A stretch of DNA of 64,000 nucleotides from an uncultured Alphaproteobacteria bacterium (GCA_902521465.1 CABYRL010000001.1:310001-374000); one strand, 5' to 3'. Positions 47,528 through 58,495 are shown, counted from the first letter of the stretch. A program made the numbers and translations. The notes: a model not told the origin generated them from the sequence alone.

Positions 47528-50206
47528 ATGTCTAAGCCAAGACTAATACTTGTTGATGGTTCCGGATATATTTTCCGAGCTTATTACGCCTTACCCCCAA
47601 TGAATAATTCTAAGGGCATCCCCACAAATGCAGTTTATGGGTTTTGCAATATGATGCTTAGACTTATTGAAGAGCATCCAAATGACAAAATACTAATCAT
47701 TCTTGATGCAGGAAGGAATACTTTTCGAAATACTTTATTTCCAGAATACAAAGCAAATCGTGGCGAGGCACCAGAAGATTTGATTCCTCAATTTACTATT
47801 ATTCGTGAAGCTATTGATGCGTTTGGTTTAGATGTTATTGAAAAAAAAGACTTTGAGGCCGATGATGTTATAGCAAGTTACGTTAAATATGGTGAAGACA
47901 ATAAGATACCCACCACAGTATTTAGTTCAGACAAAGACCTTTTTCAACTGTTATCAGCTAATAATCGCATCATGGATCCAATGAAAAATATTGAAATTGA
48001 TGAAGCAAAGGTAATGGAAAAATTTGGTGTTGGCCCTGACAAGATTACAGACGTACAAGCTTTAATTGGTGATAGTGTTGATAATATTCCTGGCGTCCCT
48101 GGCATCGGACCAAAAACAGCCTCTAAATTAATTAATGAATTTGGTTCTTTTGAGGGCCTTCTGGCAAATAAAAAGAAAATATCAAATGAAAGAATTAAAA
48201 ATCTTATACATGACCATGAGGAAAAAGCAAAAATAAGCCACCAACTAGTCATTTTAAAAAATGATCTTGAACTACCTATAACAATCGAAAAGTTAAAAGA
48301 CTTTGAAGACTCACCAAAACTTAATGATTTTTTCAAAAAATATGAATTTAAATCATTAGTTAGAAACAGCGCTCATGAAACAAAACCGCATTCGGCAAAA
48401 AAAAACTTAGAATTTAAATCACTTATTAAGACAAAAGATATAATCGAATATCTTAAGTCTCTTCAATCTGAAAAAACCTTAGCGATAGATTTAGAGACAG
48501 ATAGTTTAGACGTCAATGAAGCAAATATTATCGGCATTTCATTATCTAATACACAGCAAGCTTATTACCTACCTTTTAAATCACCTGAAAATGAAATATC
48601 TGAGACAGATCAAAAAAAAATATTAAAAGAGCTGAATTTATTATGTGAAGATCCTTCAATTTTAAAGATTTTTCATAATGCTAAATACGATAGTGTTATT
48701 TTAAAACGCTTTAACGTAAACACTATTTCTTTTCAAGATACATTATTAATGTCTTTTTTTGTCAATAACGGTTTAACAAAACATAATCTTGAGGATTTGT
48801 ATTATTATTATTTTGGAGAAGAAAAAGAAAAATTTAAAGATGTCATTAAAAATGAATCTAAAAGAAATTATAAAGATTTTTCTGAAGTGCCTTTACAGTC
48901 AGCAACAAATTACGCTGCTCATGATGCTTATGCCACCTATAAATTATATGAGACATTAAACGATCAAATATTAGATGCCCCCGATAGTTATATCTATTTT
49001 GATATCGATAAAAAATTAAGCTTAGTCCTTCAACAGGTTGAAAACAATGGTTGTAAGATTGATCTTAAATTTTTAACAAAACTTGAAAAAGATCTAAATA
49101 AAGAAATTGAAAAAATCGAACAGAAAATTTTCAAAATCGCGGGTGAGGAGTTCAATATTGGTTCGCCAAAGCAACTTACTGAAATCTTCAAGAAACTTGA
49201 TGTGAAGGTAACAAAAAAAACAAAAGCAGGAGATTTTCAAACTAATGTCAAAGTCTTAGAACAATTAGAGTCTGAGGGAGTAGAGATTGCCTCACATATT
49301 TTACAATGGCGTCAATACTCTAAGCTCGTATCGACCTATACATCTTCTTTAGCTGAACATGCTGATAATAACGACCGTGTTCACAGTACATTTAATATTG
49401 CAGCAACTATTACGGGTAGATTAAGTTCATCTGAGCCTAATTTACAAAATATCCCTATTAGAACTGAGATCGGAAAGAAAATTAGAACAGCATTTATTGC
49501 GGAAAAAGATCATGAGTTATATAGCTTCGATTACTCCCAAATCGAGCTTCGTGTGCTTTGTGAAGCTTGCGAAGACCCTAATTTATTAAAGGCTTTTCAA
49601 GAGGATCAAGATATTCATCAAAGTACAGGCCAATTAGTTTTTAACAAAAAAACAATTAATGCTAATGATCGAAGAATGGCCAAGATTATTAATTTTGGAA
49701 TAATCTATGGAATTAGCCAATATGGTTTAGCTAAACAGTTAGGTGTTAGCAATGCTGAAGCAAAGCTTTTCATAGATAACTATTTTCAAAAATTTCCAAA
49801 CATTAGTGACTTTATGAAATCAACTACCGAAAAAGCAAAAAAACTAGGCTACGTTGAAAACCTTTTTGGAAGAAAGTCTCACATTAAAGACATCAATGCT
49901 AAAAATTTTATGCTCCGATCTTTTGCAGAAAGACAAGCTATCAATGCACCTATTCAAGGCACAGCATCTGAGTTAATTAAAATTGCAATGTTGGATATTC
50001 ATAGCTATTTAGAGAAAAATAAATGTAAATCTAAAATGACATCGCAAGTCCATGATGAGCTTTTATTTGAAATTCATAAAAAAGAAAAAGATATTATTCC
50101 ACAAATAACTAAGTTGATGGAAACATCACATCAAAAATACAAATCTTTTAAAACTCCTATAAAAGTCGACTTCGGTGGTGGCTTGAACTGGGGATTAGCT
50201 CACTAG
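47528..50206 (+). CDS. polA: DNA polymerase I
   Basis: PolA fills repair gaps and removes Okazaki primers. The 892 residues have an N-terminal 5'-3' exonuclease (1-290, with ALIGDSVDNIPGVPGIGPKTA near 178-198). The 3'-5' proofreading domain retains the DxE pair in LAIDLETDSL near 325. The polymerase domain has motif A DYSQIELRVL near 677, motif B RRMAKIINFGIIYG near 726 and motif C QVHDELLFE near 848. All three activities look intact. It is convergent with the nrd operon at six bases. Confidence 0.97.
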   Translation: MSKPRLILVDGSGYIFRAYYALPPMNNSKGIPTNAVYGFCNMMLRLIEEHPNDKILIILDAGRNTFRNTLFPEYKANRGEAPEDLIPQFTIIREAIDAFGLDVIEKKDFEADDVIASYVKYGEDNKIPTTVFSSDKDLFQLLSANNRIMDPMKNIEIDEAKVMEKFGVGPDKITDVQALIGDSVDNIPGVPGIGPKTASKLINEFGSFEGLLANKKKISNERIKNLIHDHEEKAKISHQLVILKNDLELPITIEKLKDFEDSPKLNDFFKKYEFKSLVRNSAHETKPHSAKKNLEFKSLIKTKDIIEYLKSLQSEKTLAIDLETDSLDVNEANIIGISLSNTQQAYYLPFKSPENEISETDQKKILKELNLLCEDPSILKIFHNAKYDSVILKRFNVNTISFQDTLLMSFFVNNGLTKHNLEDLYYYYFGEEKEKFKDVIKNESKRNYKDFSEVPLQSATNYAAHDAYATYKLYETLNDQILDAPDSYIYFDIDKKLSLVLQQVENNGCKIDLKFLTKLEKDLNKEIEKIEQKIFKIAGEEFNIGSPKQLTEIFKKLDVKVTKKTKAGDFQTNVKVLEQLESEGVEIASHILQWRQYSKLVSTYTSSLAEHADNNDRVHSTFNIAATITGRLSSSEPNLQNIPIRTEIGKKIRTAFIAEKDHELYSFDYSQIELRVLCEACEDPNLLKAFQEDQDIHQSTGQLVFNKKTINANDRRMAKIINFGIIYGISQYGLAKQLGVSNAEAKLFIDNYFQKFPNISDFMKSTTEKAKKLGYVENLFGRKSHIKDINAKNFMLRSFAERQAINAPIQGTASELIKIAMLDIHSYLEKNKCKSKMTSQVHDELLFEIHKKEKDIIPQITKLMETSHQKYKSFKTPIKVDFGGGLNWGLAH

Positions 50207-50212
50207 TTAAAA

Positions 50213-50452
50213 CTAAAAATCATCATCAGGTTTATTAAATGCCATCCAACGTTCTAGCTCATGGTAGCCACCAATTTTCTCACCGTTAATTATGATTTGG
50301 GGAAATGTTTTGGCAGCTGGAAATATTTCAAAAAACTGATCACGGCTGTAATCCTCATCAAGCATTAATACTTGAGGGTTATGTGAGGATAAAACTGCCT
50401 TGGCTTTAGTGCAAAAAATACAGTTATCTTTACTATATATTTTGACTTCCAC
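50213..50452 (-). CDS. Glutaredoxin
   Basis: A 79-residue glutaredoxin with dithiol active site CIFCTKAK near 11-18 and glutathione-contact motif TFPQIIINGEKIGGYHEL near 49-66. It is the third gene of nrdA-nrdB-grx, abutting nrdB, and is likely the electron donor for ribonucleotide reductase. NrdH-like use with thioredoxin reductase is less likely given the glutaredoxin motifs. Confidence 0.9.
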   Translation of the reverse strand: MEVKIYSKDNCIFCTKAKAVLSSHNPQVLMLDEDYSRDQFFEIFPAAKTFPQIIINGEKIGGYHELERWMAFNKPDDDF

Positions 50453-51442
50453 TTAGAAAGACTCGTCAAAAGACAAAGAACGATCTGTTGGACGCTGGTA
50501 TTCAGATACCCTTTTCTCAAAGAAATTAGTCACATTTTGAACATCAAGAGCTCTCATGAAATCAAATGGGTTTTCAGTATTAAATACCCTCTCAAATCCA
50601 AAAAGATCAGCAATTCGATCTGAAACAGCTTCAATATACATACACATCATTTCTTTGTTCATACCAATGAGATCAACAGGAAGTGCATCAGTAACAAATT
50701 CTTTTTCAAACTCCACTGCTTCCCTGACTATTTCTTCGAACTCAGACTGTGCAACAGGACCAGGTATTAAATCCATCGATTTAATATCTTCATCTGACAA
50801 GGTTCCTTTATTAAACTTTTCACTTAGTGTTTTAAACATCAAAGCTGAGAAACTGAAGTGCATTCCTTCATCTCTGGCTATCCAGTCATTTGATAAGGCT
50901 AAGCCTGGAAGTAAACCTCTTTTTCTAAAGTAATATATGGCACAAAAGGATCCAGCAAAAAATAACCCTTCAACTAAACCAAAGGCAATTAAGCGTGTTA
51001 ATAAATTTTGATTTCCATTCAGCCATTTTGAAACCCACTGTGCTTTTTTATTAATACAAGGAACGTTTTGAATAGCAGAAAATAGCTTATCTTTTTCTGA
51101 TGGGTCCTCTACATAAGCTTCAATTTGTAAACCATACATTTCTGCGTGAATAGACTCATTCAGCATTTGCATGGTGATAAACAATCGAGACTCAGGAATT
51201 AAAATCTCATTATAAAATCTGGATGCTAGATTTTCATTTATCATTGCCTCTGAATTCGCAAAAAATGCAAGCACATGTTTGATAAAATGTATTTCTCCTT
51301 CTCCTAGAGTTTTTAGGTCTCTTAAATCATCTTGAAGAGACACCTCCTCAGGCGTCCAAAATGCTTGAACGTGTTGTTTGTAACGATCGAAAATTTCTTG
51401 GTGTTGAATAGGGAAAATTGATTTGCATCCTTTAGATATCAT
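50453..51442 (-). CDS. nrdB: Ribonucleotide reductase class Ia beta subunit
   Basis: NrdB carries the diiron-tyrosyl radical that starts catalysis. The 329 residues contain the metal ligands and radical tyrosine in NESIHAEMYGL (Tyr near residue 103), plus the later ligands in GLVEGLFFAGSF and ARDEGMHFSF near 190. Helix motif HFIKHVLAFFANSEAMINENL near 52 is that of the eukaryote-like branch of class Ia. AAGGAGCAAG precedes the ATG, 33 bases after nrdA. Confidence 0.96.
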   Translation of the reverse strand: MISKGCKSIFPIQHQEIFDRYKQHVQAFWTPEEVSLQDDLRDLKTLGEGEIHFIKHVLAFFANSEAMINENLASRFYNEILIPESRLFITMQMLNESIHAEMYGLQIEAYVEDPSEKDKLFSAIQNVPCINKKAQWVSKWLNGNQNLLTRLIAFGLVEGLFFAGSFCAIYYFRKRGLLPGLALSNDWIARDEGMHFSFSALMFKTLSEKFNKGTLSDEDIKSMDLIPGPVAQSEFEEIVREAVEFEKEFVTDALPVDLIGMNKEMMCMYIEAVSDRIADLFGFERVFNTENPFDFMRALDVQNVTNFFEKRVSEYQRPTDRSLSFDESF

Positions 51443-51475
51443 GACTTGCTCCTTAAATTAAATTGATTGAAAATC

Positions 51476-54214
51476 TTACGCACTACATGTTACACAATCT
51501 TCTGGTTCATTAGATTGCGCCTCTTTGACATAAGACTCTTTTGCTTTTTTTTCAGAAGACACTGTTACTTTAACTGCGTCTACGGCTGATCGGCTTCGCA
51601 GGTAATACATGCCTGTTTTTAAGCCTTTTTTCCAAGCATACATGTGCATGGAGTTTACTTTTCCAAAAGTAGGTGTTGCCAACCATAAGTTCATGGATTG
51701 GGTTTGGTCAATAAATGGCGCTCTATCAGCTGCCATATCTATAACTGTTTTTTGAGATGTTTCCCAAACAGTTTTATAAACATCTTTTAAGTCTTCAGGA
51801 AATCCTTCAATATTTTGTACAGAGCCATTTTCTAAAATAATTTGATCACGTAATTCTTTGCTCCATAAGTTTCTCTTCATAAGTTCTTTAACAAGGTGAC
51901 GATTTACTAATAAAAATTCACCTGAGAGAGTTTGTCTTTTATAAATGTTTGATGTTTGTACTTGGAACGTTTCAGTATTTCCTAGGATAATACCAGTGGA
52001 GGCTGTAGGCATACATGCAGTGGTCAAAGAGTTTCGAACACCATGCTTTTGGATTTTCTCCATTAAGCCCTTCCAGTCCCACATACTTGACGGTTTAACA
52101 CCCCAAAGATCAAATTGGAATTTCCCTTCAGATAGAGGGGATCCTTTAAAAGTAGAGTAAGGCCCCTTATCAGTAGCAAGTTCCATTGATGCTTCTAAAG
52201 CTCCAAAATAAATTGTCTCAAAAATTTGTTTATTAATTATTTGCGCTTGAACAGAGTCATAAGGAATATTCATTTTAAAATAAACATCTGCTAAACCCTG
52301 TATACCAAGACCAATAGGGCGGTGACGACTATTTGAGTTTTCAGTTTTATTAGTAGGATAGAAATTTATATCAATAACTTGATCTAAATTCTTAGTCGCC
52401 AGTTTTGCAACTTGATATAAGTTTTGATAATCAAATTTACTTTCATCAGTTACAAATTTAGGTAATGCAATTGACGCAAGGTTACAAACAGCAGTTTCAT
52501 CTTTTTCAGAATACTCCACTATCTCTGCACAGAGATTAGAAGATTTAATAACACCAATATTTTTTTGGTTAGACTTATTATTTACAGCATCTTTGTAAAG
52601 CATGTATGGCTGACCAGTTTCAATTTGGGCTTCGATTATTTTAGACATTAAAGCTCTTGCCTTTATTCTTTTTAATTCAGGCATTTCATTTTCATATTTT
52701 GTATAAAGATCAACAAACTCCTTGCCATATGTATCCGATAAACCAGGGCATTCGTGTTCACTCATTAGAGTCCAATCGGCATCTTCTTCGACTCTTTCCA
52801 TAAATAAATCAGGGATCCATAAGGCATAGAATAAGTCTCTTGCTCTAAATTCTTCAGCTCCAGTATTTTTTCTAAGCTCTAAAAAAGCCTCAATATCTGC
52901 ATGCCATGGCTCCAAATAGACAGCAAAAGAACCCTTTCTTTTACCTCCACCCTGATCAACAGACCTTGCTGTTTCATTAAAAATTTTAAGGAAAGGTATC
53001 AATCCATTAGACTTGCCATTGGTTGACTTAATACGGCTACCGCCACCTCTAATGTTATGAGCATGAAGACCAATACCACCAGCGGTTTTTGAAATTAAAG
53101 CGCAGTCTTTTACAGTATTAAAAATTCCTTCGATAGAGTCATCTTCCATTCCAATTAGAAAACAGGACGACAATTGTTGCATCTTCAAACCACTATTAAA
53201 TAGAGTGGGGGTTGCGTGTGTGTAGAAACCCTGAGATAGGCTGTCATAAGTTTTCTTAACCTGATAAAAATCAAACTTATCCCCGGACACACATAAAGCG
53301 ACTCTCATCCATAAATCCTGAGGTCTTTCTGCTGTTTTATTGTTTGATTGTAAAAGATAAGCTCTGAACAAAGTAGTCAATGCAAAATAATCAAAGTAAT
53401 AATCACGATCGTAGTCAATAATTTTTTCAATCTCTTCAGCGTTAGCTTTTACTTTTTCATAATATTCATCGCGCAATAAACCATCCTCATAAAGATTTTT
53501 TGTTGCAATAATAAAACCTGGTGTTTCTTTATGTAGAGCATTAGCCTTAATCCTCCCAGCTAGATATGAGTAATCGGGATGTTCTACTGTCAGAGCAGCA
53601 GCTGTTTCTGCTAAGTAAGTGTCAATTTCATTTGTTGTGATACCATCGTAAAGACCTTGAATTGCCTTTTGAGCAATTGTAATAGGATCTATCTCTAAAC
53701 CGTTTGACAAAATAGAAATACGATTTGTAATTTTTTCTAAAGAGATATCCTCTTTGTTACCATCTCTTTTGGTAACAGCCATTGTGGATACTTTGGCACC
53801 AATTTGTTCATTTAGTTGAGCAGTCTTATAACGTTGGTTAGCTCTTTGTTCTCTGTAGAGTACATAGGCGCGAGCTACTTTATGATGTTCACCCCTCATG
53901 AGGGCTAATTCCACTTGGTCTTGGATATCCTCAATATGAATCATATCACCGTTTGCAATACGTCTAGTTAGAGCCGCAGTGACTGTTTCAGTTAACACTG
54001 AAACATTTTTGTCAATTTGTTTGCTATCACGAAGATCAGTTTGTGCCAAAAACGCTTTTCTTATAGCATTAGCAATCTTGTCAGATTTAAAAGGTGTTAT
54101 TGATCCATCACGCCTAACAACACTAAGACTTAGCAGGTTTATTTCTTCATTTTGCTTATTTATAACTGTGTTTTTTGTTGAATTTTCAAGTGATTCTACG
54201 TTATTTGTTTCCAT
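51476..54214 (-). CDS. nrdA: Ribonucleotide reductase class Ia alpha subunit
   Basis: NrdA reduces ribonucleotides to deoxyribonucleotides. The start ATG at 54214 is preferred over TTG at 54226 because AGGA lies just before it. The 912 residues begin with two ATP-cone regions (RRDGSITPFKSDKIANAIR near 35 and TKRDGNKEDISLEKITNRI near 145), implying ATP/dATP activity control. The catalytic core has the paired cysteines in SSCFLIG near 358 and NLCAEIVEYS near 570, and the tail CVTCSA is the redox pair that glutaredoxin reduces. First gene of the operon, with promoter and NrdR-box-like site upstream. Confidence 0.96.
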   Translation of the reverse strand: METNNVESLENSTKNTVINKQNEEINLLSLSVVRRDGSITPFKSDKIANAIRKAFLAQTDLRDSKQIDKNVSVLTETVTAALTRRIANGDMIHIEDIQDQVELALMRGEHHKVARAYVLYREQRANQRYKTAQLNEQIGAKVSTMAVTKRDGNKEDISLEKITNRISILSNGLEIDPITIAQKAIQGLYDGITTNEIDTYLAETAAALTVEHPDYSYLAGRIKANALHKETPGFIIATKNLYEDGLLRDEYYEKVKANAEEIEKIIDYDRDYYFDYFALTTLFRAYLLQSNNKTAERPQDLWMRVALCVSGDKFDFYQVKKTYDSLSQGFYTHATPTLFNSGLKMQQLSSCFLIGMEDDSIEGIFNTVKDCALISKTAGGIGLHAHNIRGGGSRIKSTNGKSNGLIPFLKIFNETARSVDQGGGKRKGSFAVYLEPWHADIEAFLELRKNTGAEEFRARDLFYALWIPDLFMERVEEDADWTLMSEHECPGLSDTYGKEFVDLYTKYENEMPELKRIKARALMSKIIEAQIETGQPYMLYKDAVNNKSNQKNIGVIKSSNLCAEIVEYSEKDETAVCNLASIALPKFVTDESKFDYQNLYQVAKLATKNLDQVIDINFYPTNKTENSNSRHRPIGLGIQGLADVYFKMNIPYDSVQAQIINKQIFETIYFGALEASMELATDKGPYSTFKGSPLSEGKFQFDLWGVKPSSMWDWKGLMEKIQKHGVRNSLTTACMPTASTGIILGNTETFQVQTSNIYKRQTLSGEFLLVNRHLVKELMKRNLWSKELRDQIILENGSVQNIEGFPEDLKDVYKTVWETSQKTVIDMAADRAPFIDQTQSMNLWLATPTFGKVNSMHMYAWKKGLKTGMYYLRSRSAVDAVKVTVSSEKKAKESYVKEAQSNEPEDCVTCSA

Positions 54215-54251
54215 TCTTCCTACCAAGTTTAAGTGTACTTTTTTGAATAAT

Positions 54252-54309
54252 CACTAGATGTAGTGTTTATTGCCTAGTGACTATACAATCTATAGACAAT
54301 CTTAGTCAA
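54252..54309 (-). promoter_or_regulatory. nrdA promoter with NrdR-box-like palindromes
   Basis: On the minus strand TTGACT (54309-54304) and TATAGT (54285-54280) are spaced 18 bases, a good sigma-70 match. CACTAGATGTAGTG (54252-54265) is a palindrome of the kind bound by NrdR, and CTATACAATCTATAG (54281-54295) is a second, weaker dyad about 30 bases away that overlaps the -10. The remaining gap to 54581 is AT-rich leader; AGGTC (54447) and GACCT (54474) could form a hairpin, otherwise I see nothing in it. Confidence 0.55.
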
Positions 54310-54581
54310 TTTATTTTGTATTAAATTCTGAAAAGCCAATAAATTCAATTGGAAATTAAAGATTCAATTAACAAGTAATATGAAAATATTCACAGGTTTT
54401 TATCAAATTTTCCAAAACTACGAATATCTCTTAAAAAATATTATTTAGGTCCATTTTTAATAGCCCTAATTCTGACCTGATTCGCATTTTGCAAATCAAA
54501 AATAATTCACATTTATGTTCAACTTTCATAAGGAATACAGGATTTTTTAATAGAACTCTGTTTAAAATCCCTTACTTTCAT

Positions 54582-55535
54582 TTGGTGAAAAAAATTCTAG
54601 GGGTAGGAACCGCTTTGGTTGATGTCATATGCCAGGTAGAGGACAGTGTTATCAACAATTTGAAATTAACTAAAGGCTCTATGACATTGATTGAGGAGTC
54701 TCAAATTAAGGAAATTAGGTCAAATTTCGATAATCCATTAATTACTTCGGGTGGATCAGTATGTAATACCATCCATGAATTAAACTTTGGCTCTCATGAG
54801 GCAAGTTTTTACGGCAAGGTCAATGATGATGAGTATGGAAATGCTTTTGTTCAAGATTTACAAAAAGAAAATATCTCGTTTAAAGGTGTCTCCAATAAAA
54901 CAGATCTTCCAACTGGCTGCTGTAATATTTTAGTTTCACCCGATGGTGAAAGAACCATGGCTACACACATTGGAATAGGATCACAATTAAACCCAGACGA
55001 AGTTAATGAAGATATACTCAATTCAATTGATCATGTGTACATGGAGTCATATCTTTGGGATCATGAACTAACAAAAAAAACACTCAAAAAATTTTCAGAT
55101 ATTGCAAAATCAAAAAATATAGAAATATCTCTTTCACTGTCAGACCCCTTTTGTGTTGATCGACACAGAGAAGAATTAAAAAATTTTATAACTGATAATG
55201 TAGATTTAGTTTTTTGTAATTTTGATGAAGCAAAGATGTTTTCACAATCTGAGTCAATGGCTGATGTGAGTTCTTTTTTTAAAAATTTTGAAAAAAAAAT
55301 TGTTATGACCTCTGGTGCCGAGGGTGCATACTATTTTTTTGAGGAAGATGTAAAACATCAATCTGCTCAAAAAATAGAAAATGTCCTGGACACAACAGGT
55401 GCAGGAGATAATTTTGCTGCAGGATTTTTAGATTTTTATTTATCTGGAAAACCTGTCAATGAAGCGCTTAAGAATGGTAATAGAAAGGCTGAAGAAGTTA
55501 TTCAGCAGCTGGGACCAAGGATAAAAAGAACTTGA
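54582..55535 (+). CDS. Adenosine kinase, PfkB family
   Basis: A ribokinase-fold sugar/nucleoside kinase. The PfkB signature DTTGAGDNFAAGFLDFYL is near the C-terminus with the catalytic aspartate in GAGD. GGSVCNTIHEL near residues 49-59 is the substrate-loop motif. The frame runs upstream to 54489, but the extra 31 residues are not kinase-like; TTG at 54582 or GTG at 54585 fits LGVGTALVDV. It precedes ahcY and metK, so it most likely phosphorylates adenosine released from S-adenosylhomocysteine. Other PfkB substrates are possible. Confidence 0.82.
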   Translation: MVKKILGVGTALVDVICQVEDSVINNLKLTKGSMTLIEESQIKEIRSNFDNPLITSGGSVCNTIHELNFGSHEASFYGKVNDDEYGNAFVQDLQKENISFKGVSNKTDLPTGCCNILVSPDGERTMATHIGIGSQLNPDEVNEDILNSIDHVYMESYLWDHELTKKTLKKFSDIAKSKNIEISLSLSDPFCVDRHREELKNFITDNVDLVFCNFDEAKMFSQSESMADVSSFFKNFEKKIVMTSGAEGAYYFFEEDVKHQSAQKIENVLDTTGAGDNFAAGFLDFYLSGKPVNEALKNGNRKAEEVIQQLGPRIKRT

Positions 55536-55590
55536 TAATGAAGAATAAATCATATCTTATTTTAAATAGTCTATCTAAAAGGAGGGTCAA

Positions 55591-56871
55591 GTGGATTACA
55601 AAGTAAAAGATATTTCCCAACATGAATTCGGGAGACAAGAAATTGAAATAGCAGAAACTGAAATGCCAGGATTAATGGCTATTCGTGAACAATATGGAGA
55701 GTCAAAACCGTTGGCTGGGGCCAATATTATGGGCTGCCTTCACATGACCATCCAAACTGCTGTCTTAATTGAAACACTTGTAGCACTTGGCGCCAAATGT
55801 CGATGGAGTTCTTGTAATATTTACTCTACTCAAGATCATGCAGCTGCTGCTATTGCCCAAAGCGGTACACCTGTTTTTGCCTGGAAGGGTATGAATGAAG
55901 AGGAATTTTGGTGGTGTATTGATCAAACAATTGAGGCAGATGGGTGGGAACCCAATATGATTCTAGATGATGGTGGAGACTTAACACTTCGAATGCATGA
56001 GAAGTACCCTGAGCTTTTAAAAAATGTTAGAGGATTATCTGAAGAAACTACGACAGGTGTCCTTCGTTTAGAGCAAATGGCATCTAAAGGAACTCTTCAA
56101 GTTCCTGCTATAAATGTAAATGACTCTGTAACAAAAAGTAAATTTGATAATTTATATGGCTGTAAGGAAAGTTTAGTAGACGGAATTCGAAGAGGAACTG
56201 ACGTAATGATGGCGGGTAAAGTTGCTGTTGTTGCTGGGTTTGGAGATGTTGGAAAAGGTAGCGCAGCTTCATTAAGAGGGGCCGGAGCTAGAGTTCAAGT
56301 AACAGAAGTTGATCCTATTTGCGCATTACAAGCAGCAATGGAAGGCTATGAAGTTGTTACTATGGATGATGCATGTAAGTATGCTGATATCTTTGTAACC
56401 GCAACAGGTAATAAAGATATTATTACCCAAGATCACATGAGAGAGATGAAAGACCGAGCAATTGTCTGTAATATCGGACATTTTGATAATGAAATTCAAA
56501 TAGATGATTTGCAAAACTATAAATGGGAAGAGATAAAACCTCAAGTTGACCAAGTAACATTTCCAGATGGTAAGAAGCTAATAATTCTTTCAAAGGGAAG
56601 GCTGGTGAACCTAGGTAATGCCACTGGCCATCCTAGTTTTGTGATGAGTGCATCATTCTCAAATCAGGTTTTAGCTCAAATCGAAATATGGGAAAATTAC
56701 AAAAACTATGAAAATAAAGTCTATGTCCTTCCTAAAAAACTAGATGAAATGGTTGCGATGTTTCACCTGCAAAAAGTTGGCGCTAAACTGACTGAAATGT
56801 CCAAGGAACAAAGCGATTATTTAGGTGTCGAACAGCAGGGCCCATTTAAGAAAGATACATATAGGTACTAA
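55591..56871 (+). CDS. ahcY: Adenosylhomocysteinase
   Basis: AhcY splits S-adenosylhomocysteine into adenosine and homocysteine, removing a methyltransferase inhibitor. The 426 residues have substrate motifs [22 protein letters not shown] near 43-64 and [14 protein letters not shown] near 78. The NAD site is [25 protein letters not shown] near 212-236, and the C-terminal KDTYRY is kept. The GTG start has the strongest ribosome site of the region (AAAGGAGGG). One base separates it from metK. Confidence 0.97.
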   Translation: MDYKVKDISQHEFGRQEIEIAETEMPGLMAIREQYGESKPLAGANIMGCLHMTIQTAVLIETLVALGAKCRWSSCNIYSTQDHAAAAIAQSGTPVFAWKGMNEEEFWWCIDQTIEADGWEPNMILDDGGDLTLRMHEKYPELLKNVRGLSEETTTGVLRLEQMASKGTLQVPAINVNDSVTKSKFDNLYGCKESLVDGIRRGTDVMMAGKVAVVAGFGDVGKGSAASLRGAGARVQVTEVDPICALQAAMEGYEVVTMDDACKYADIFVTATGNKDIITQDHMREMKDRAIVCNIGHFDNEIQIDDLQNYKWEEIKPQVDQVTFPDGKKLIILSKGRLVNLGNATGHPSFVMSASFSNQVLAQIEIWENYKNYENKVYVLPKKLDEMVAMFHLQKVGAKLTEMSKEQSDYLGVEQQGPFKKDTYRY

Positions 56872-56872
56872 A

Positions 56873-58045
56873 ATGAGAAAAAATTATATTTTTACATCTG
56901 AGTCAGTGTCTGAAGGACATCCAGATAAAGTTTCTGATCGAATTTCTGATGCGGTTGTCGATCATTTTATCTCCAAAGACCCATTTGCTAGAGTTGCTTG
57001 TGAAACATTAACTACAACCAACAAAGTTGTTTTATCTGGTGAAGTAAGAGGACCTGTTCAAGAAGACAAAGATGAAATTATTTCTAAGGTAAGAGAATGT
57101 ATAAAAGACATCGGCTATGAGCAAGATGGTTTTCATTGGCAAACCTCAGACATCCAATATTTACTTCACGGACAATCTGCAGATATTGCAATGGGTGTAG
57201 ACTCATCATCTGACAAAGACGAGGGGGCAGGTGACCAAGGAATTATGTTTGGATACGCTTGTACAGAAACACCAGAGCTGATGCCTGCACCAATTTTTTA
57301 TTCTCATAAAATTTTAGAGATCATGGCTAAGGGAAGAAAAGATGGTAGCTTAAAAGGATTAGAGCCTGACTCAAAAAGCCAAGTTACTCTTAAATACGTT
57401 GATGGTAAACCAAGTGCAGTTACATCTGTTGTGATATCAACGCAACATGCTGATGGATTGTCCCCTGCTGATGTTAAAGAAATAGTAAACCCAGCATTAA
57501 AAGAATCTATCCCTGAAGAGTTATTAAAAAATTTAGACGATAAGGAATACTACGTAAATCCAACAGGTAATTTTGTTATCGGAGGACCAGATGGTGATAC
57601 TGGATTAACAGGAAGAAAAATTATTGTCGATACTTATGGTGGTGCAGCACCGCACGGTGGAGGGGCTTTCTCTGGGAAAGATCCCACAAAAGTGGATCGC
57701 TCTGCTGCTTATGCTTCACGATACTTAGCAAAAAATATTGTTGCTGCTGGTTTATGTGATCAGTGTACTATCCAGTTATCTTATGCAATCGGTGTAGCCA
57801 AGCCATTGTCAATTTATGTTAACACTCAAGGCACTAATAAAATAGATGAAGCAAAAATTGAGTCTGCGATACCTGACATTATGAACCTCTCTCCAAGAGG
57901 AATTAGAGAGAAATTGCAGTTAAATAAGCCAATTTACGAACAAACAGCAGCTTACGGTCACTTTGGTAGAACCCATGATAGCTCTTCAGGCGCTTTTTCA
58001 TGGGAAGCTCTAGATTTAGTGTCCGATTTTAAATCACTCGCTTAA
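56873..58045 (+). CDS. metK: S-adenosylmethionine synthetase
   Basis: MetK makes SAM from methionine and ATP. The ATG at 56873 gives the canonical start ([15 protein letters not shown]) and a 390-residue protein. [21 protein letters not shown] near 118-138 and [19 protein letters not shown] near 260-278 are the two family signatures. In many alphaproteobacteria metK lies between lnt and trmB; here it is grouped with ahcY and adenosine kinase as a compact SAM-cycle set. No SAM riboswitch is possible in the one-base gap. Confidence 0.97.
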   Translation: MRKNYIFTSESVSEGHPDKVSDRISDAVVDHFISKDPFARVACETLTTTNKVVLSGEVRGPVQEDKDEIISKVRECIKDIGYEQDGFHWQTSDIQYLLHGQSADIAMGVDSSSDKDEGAGDQGIMFGYACTETPELMPAPIFYSHKILEIMAKGRKDGSLKGLEPDSKSQVTLKYVDGKPSAVTSVVISTQHADGLSPADVKEIVNPALKESIPEELLKNLDDKEYYVNPTGNFVIGGPDGDTGLTGRKIIVDTYGGAAPHGGGAFSGKDPTKVDRSAAYASRYLAKNIVAAGLCDQCTIQLSYAIGVAKPLSIYVNTQGTNKIDEAKIESAIPDIMNLSPRGIREKLQLNKPIYEQTAAYGHFGRTHDSSSGAFSWEALDLVSDFKSLA

Positions 58046-58495
58046 TTGAGTTTAAGATTTGTAGTTTCAAATGAAATTGAGCTAAGACCTTTAGCTAGAA
58101 AAGTGTCTAGGTCTATTTCTAAAGACCAGATTATCTTTTTTGAGGGAAAGGCTGGTTCAGGTAAGACAACTTTAATTAGATATATCTTAAGTGAAATTAG
58201 CAAGTTAGAAAAAAAAACTTTTTCTTTTCAAGGGAGCCCCACGTATCAAAGAGAACATATTTACAATTTTAATAGGTTTAATATTATTCACTTTGATTTT
58301 TATCAAGTTCAAAATAACACACTAGATTTGGACGAGTATTTTAATGATAATTGTGTTTTTATTGAGTGGCCATTAGAAAATCTTATAAAAAGATATAACC
58401 ATATGGCCTTATTTATTAATATTTCGGTTGTTGGCAAAAAAAGAAATGTAGAAATAAATTCAAGTGATGAAAAATGGCTTCACAAAATAAAATAA
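58046..58495 (+). CDS. tsaE: tRNA threonylcarbamoyladenosine biosynthesis ATPase TsaE
   Basis: TsaE works with TsaB and TsaD to make t6A37 in tRNA. The 149 residues have Walker A EGKAGSGKTTLIRYIL near 33-48, the SPTYQ motif (GSPTYQR) near 63-69, and HFDFYQV followed by FIEWPLE near 107. The TTG start abuts the metK stop. It overlaps the next gene by 22 bases. Confidence 0.92.
   Translation: MSLRFVVSNEIELRPLARKVSRSISKDQIIFFEGKAGSGKTTLIRYILSEISKLEKKTFSFQGSPTYQREHIYNFNRFNIIHFDFYQVQNNTLDLDEYFNDNCVFIEWPLENLIKRYNHMALFINISVVGKKRNVEINSSDEKWLHKIK

Noticed and set aside
55536-56872. SAM or SAH riboswitch before ahcY or metK
   Set aside because: The ahcY leader gap is only 55 bases with no pseudoknot-like pairing visible, and metK follows ahcY by one base.
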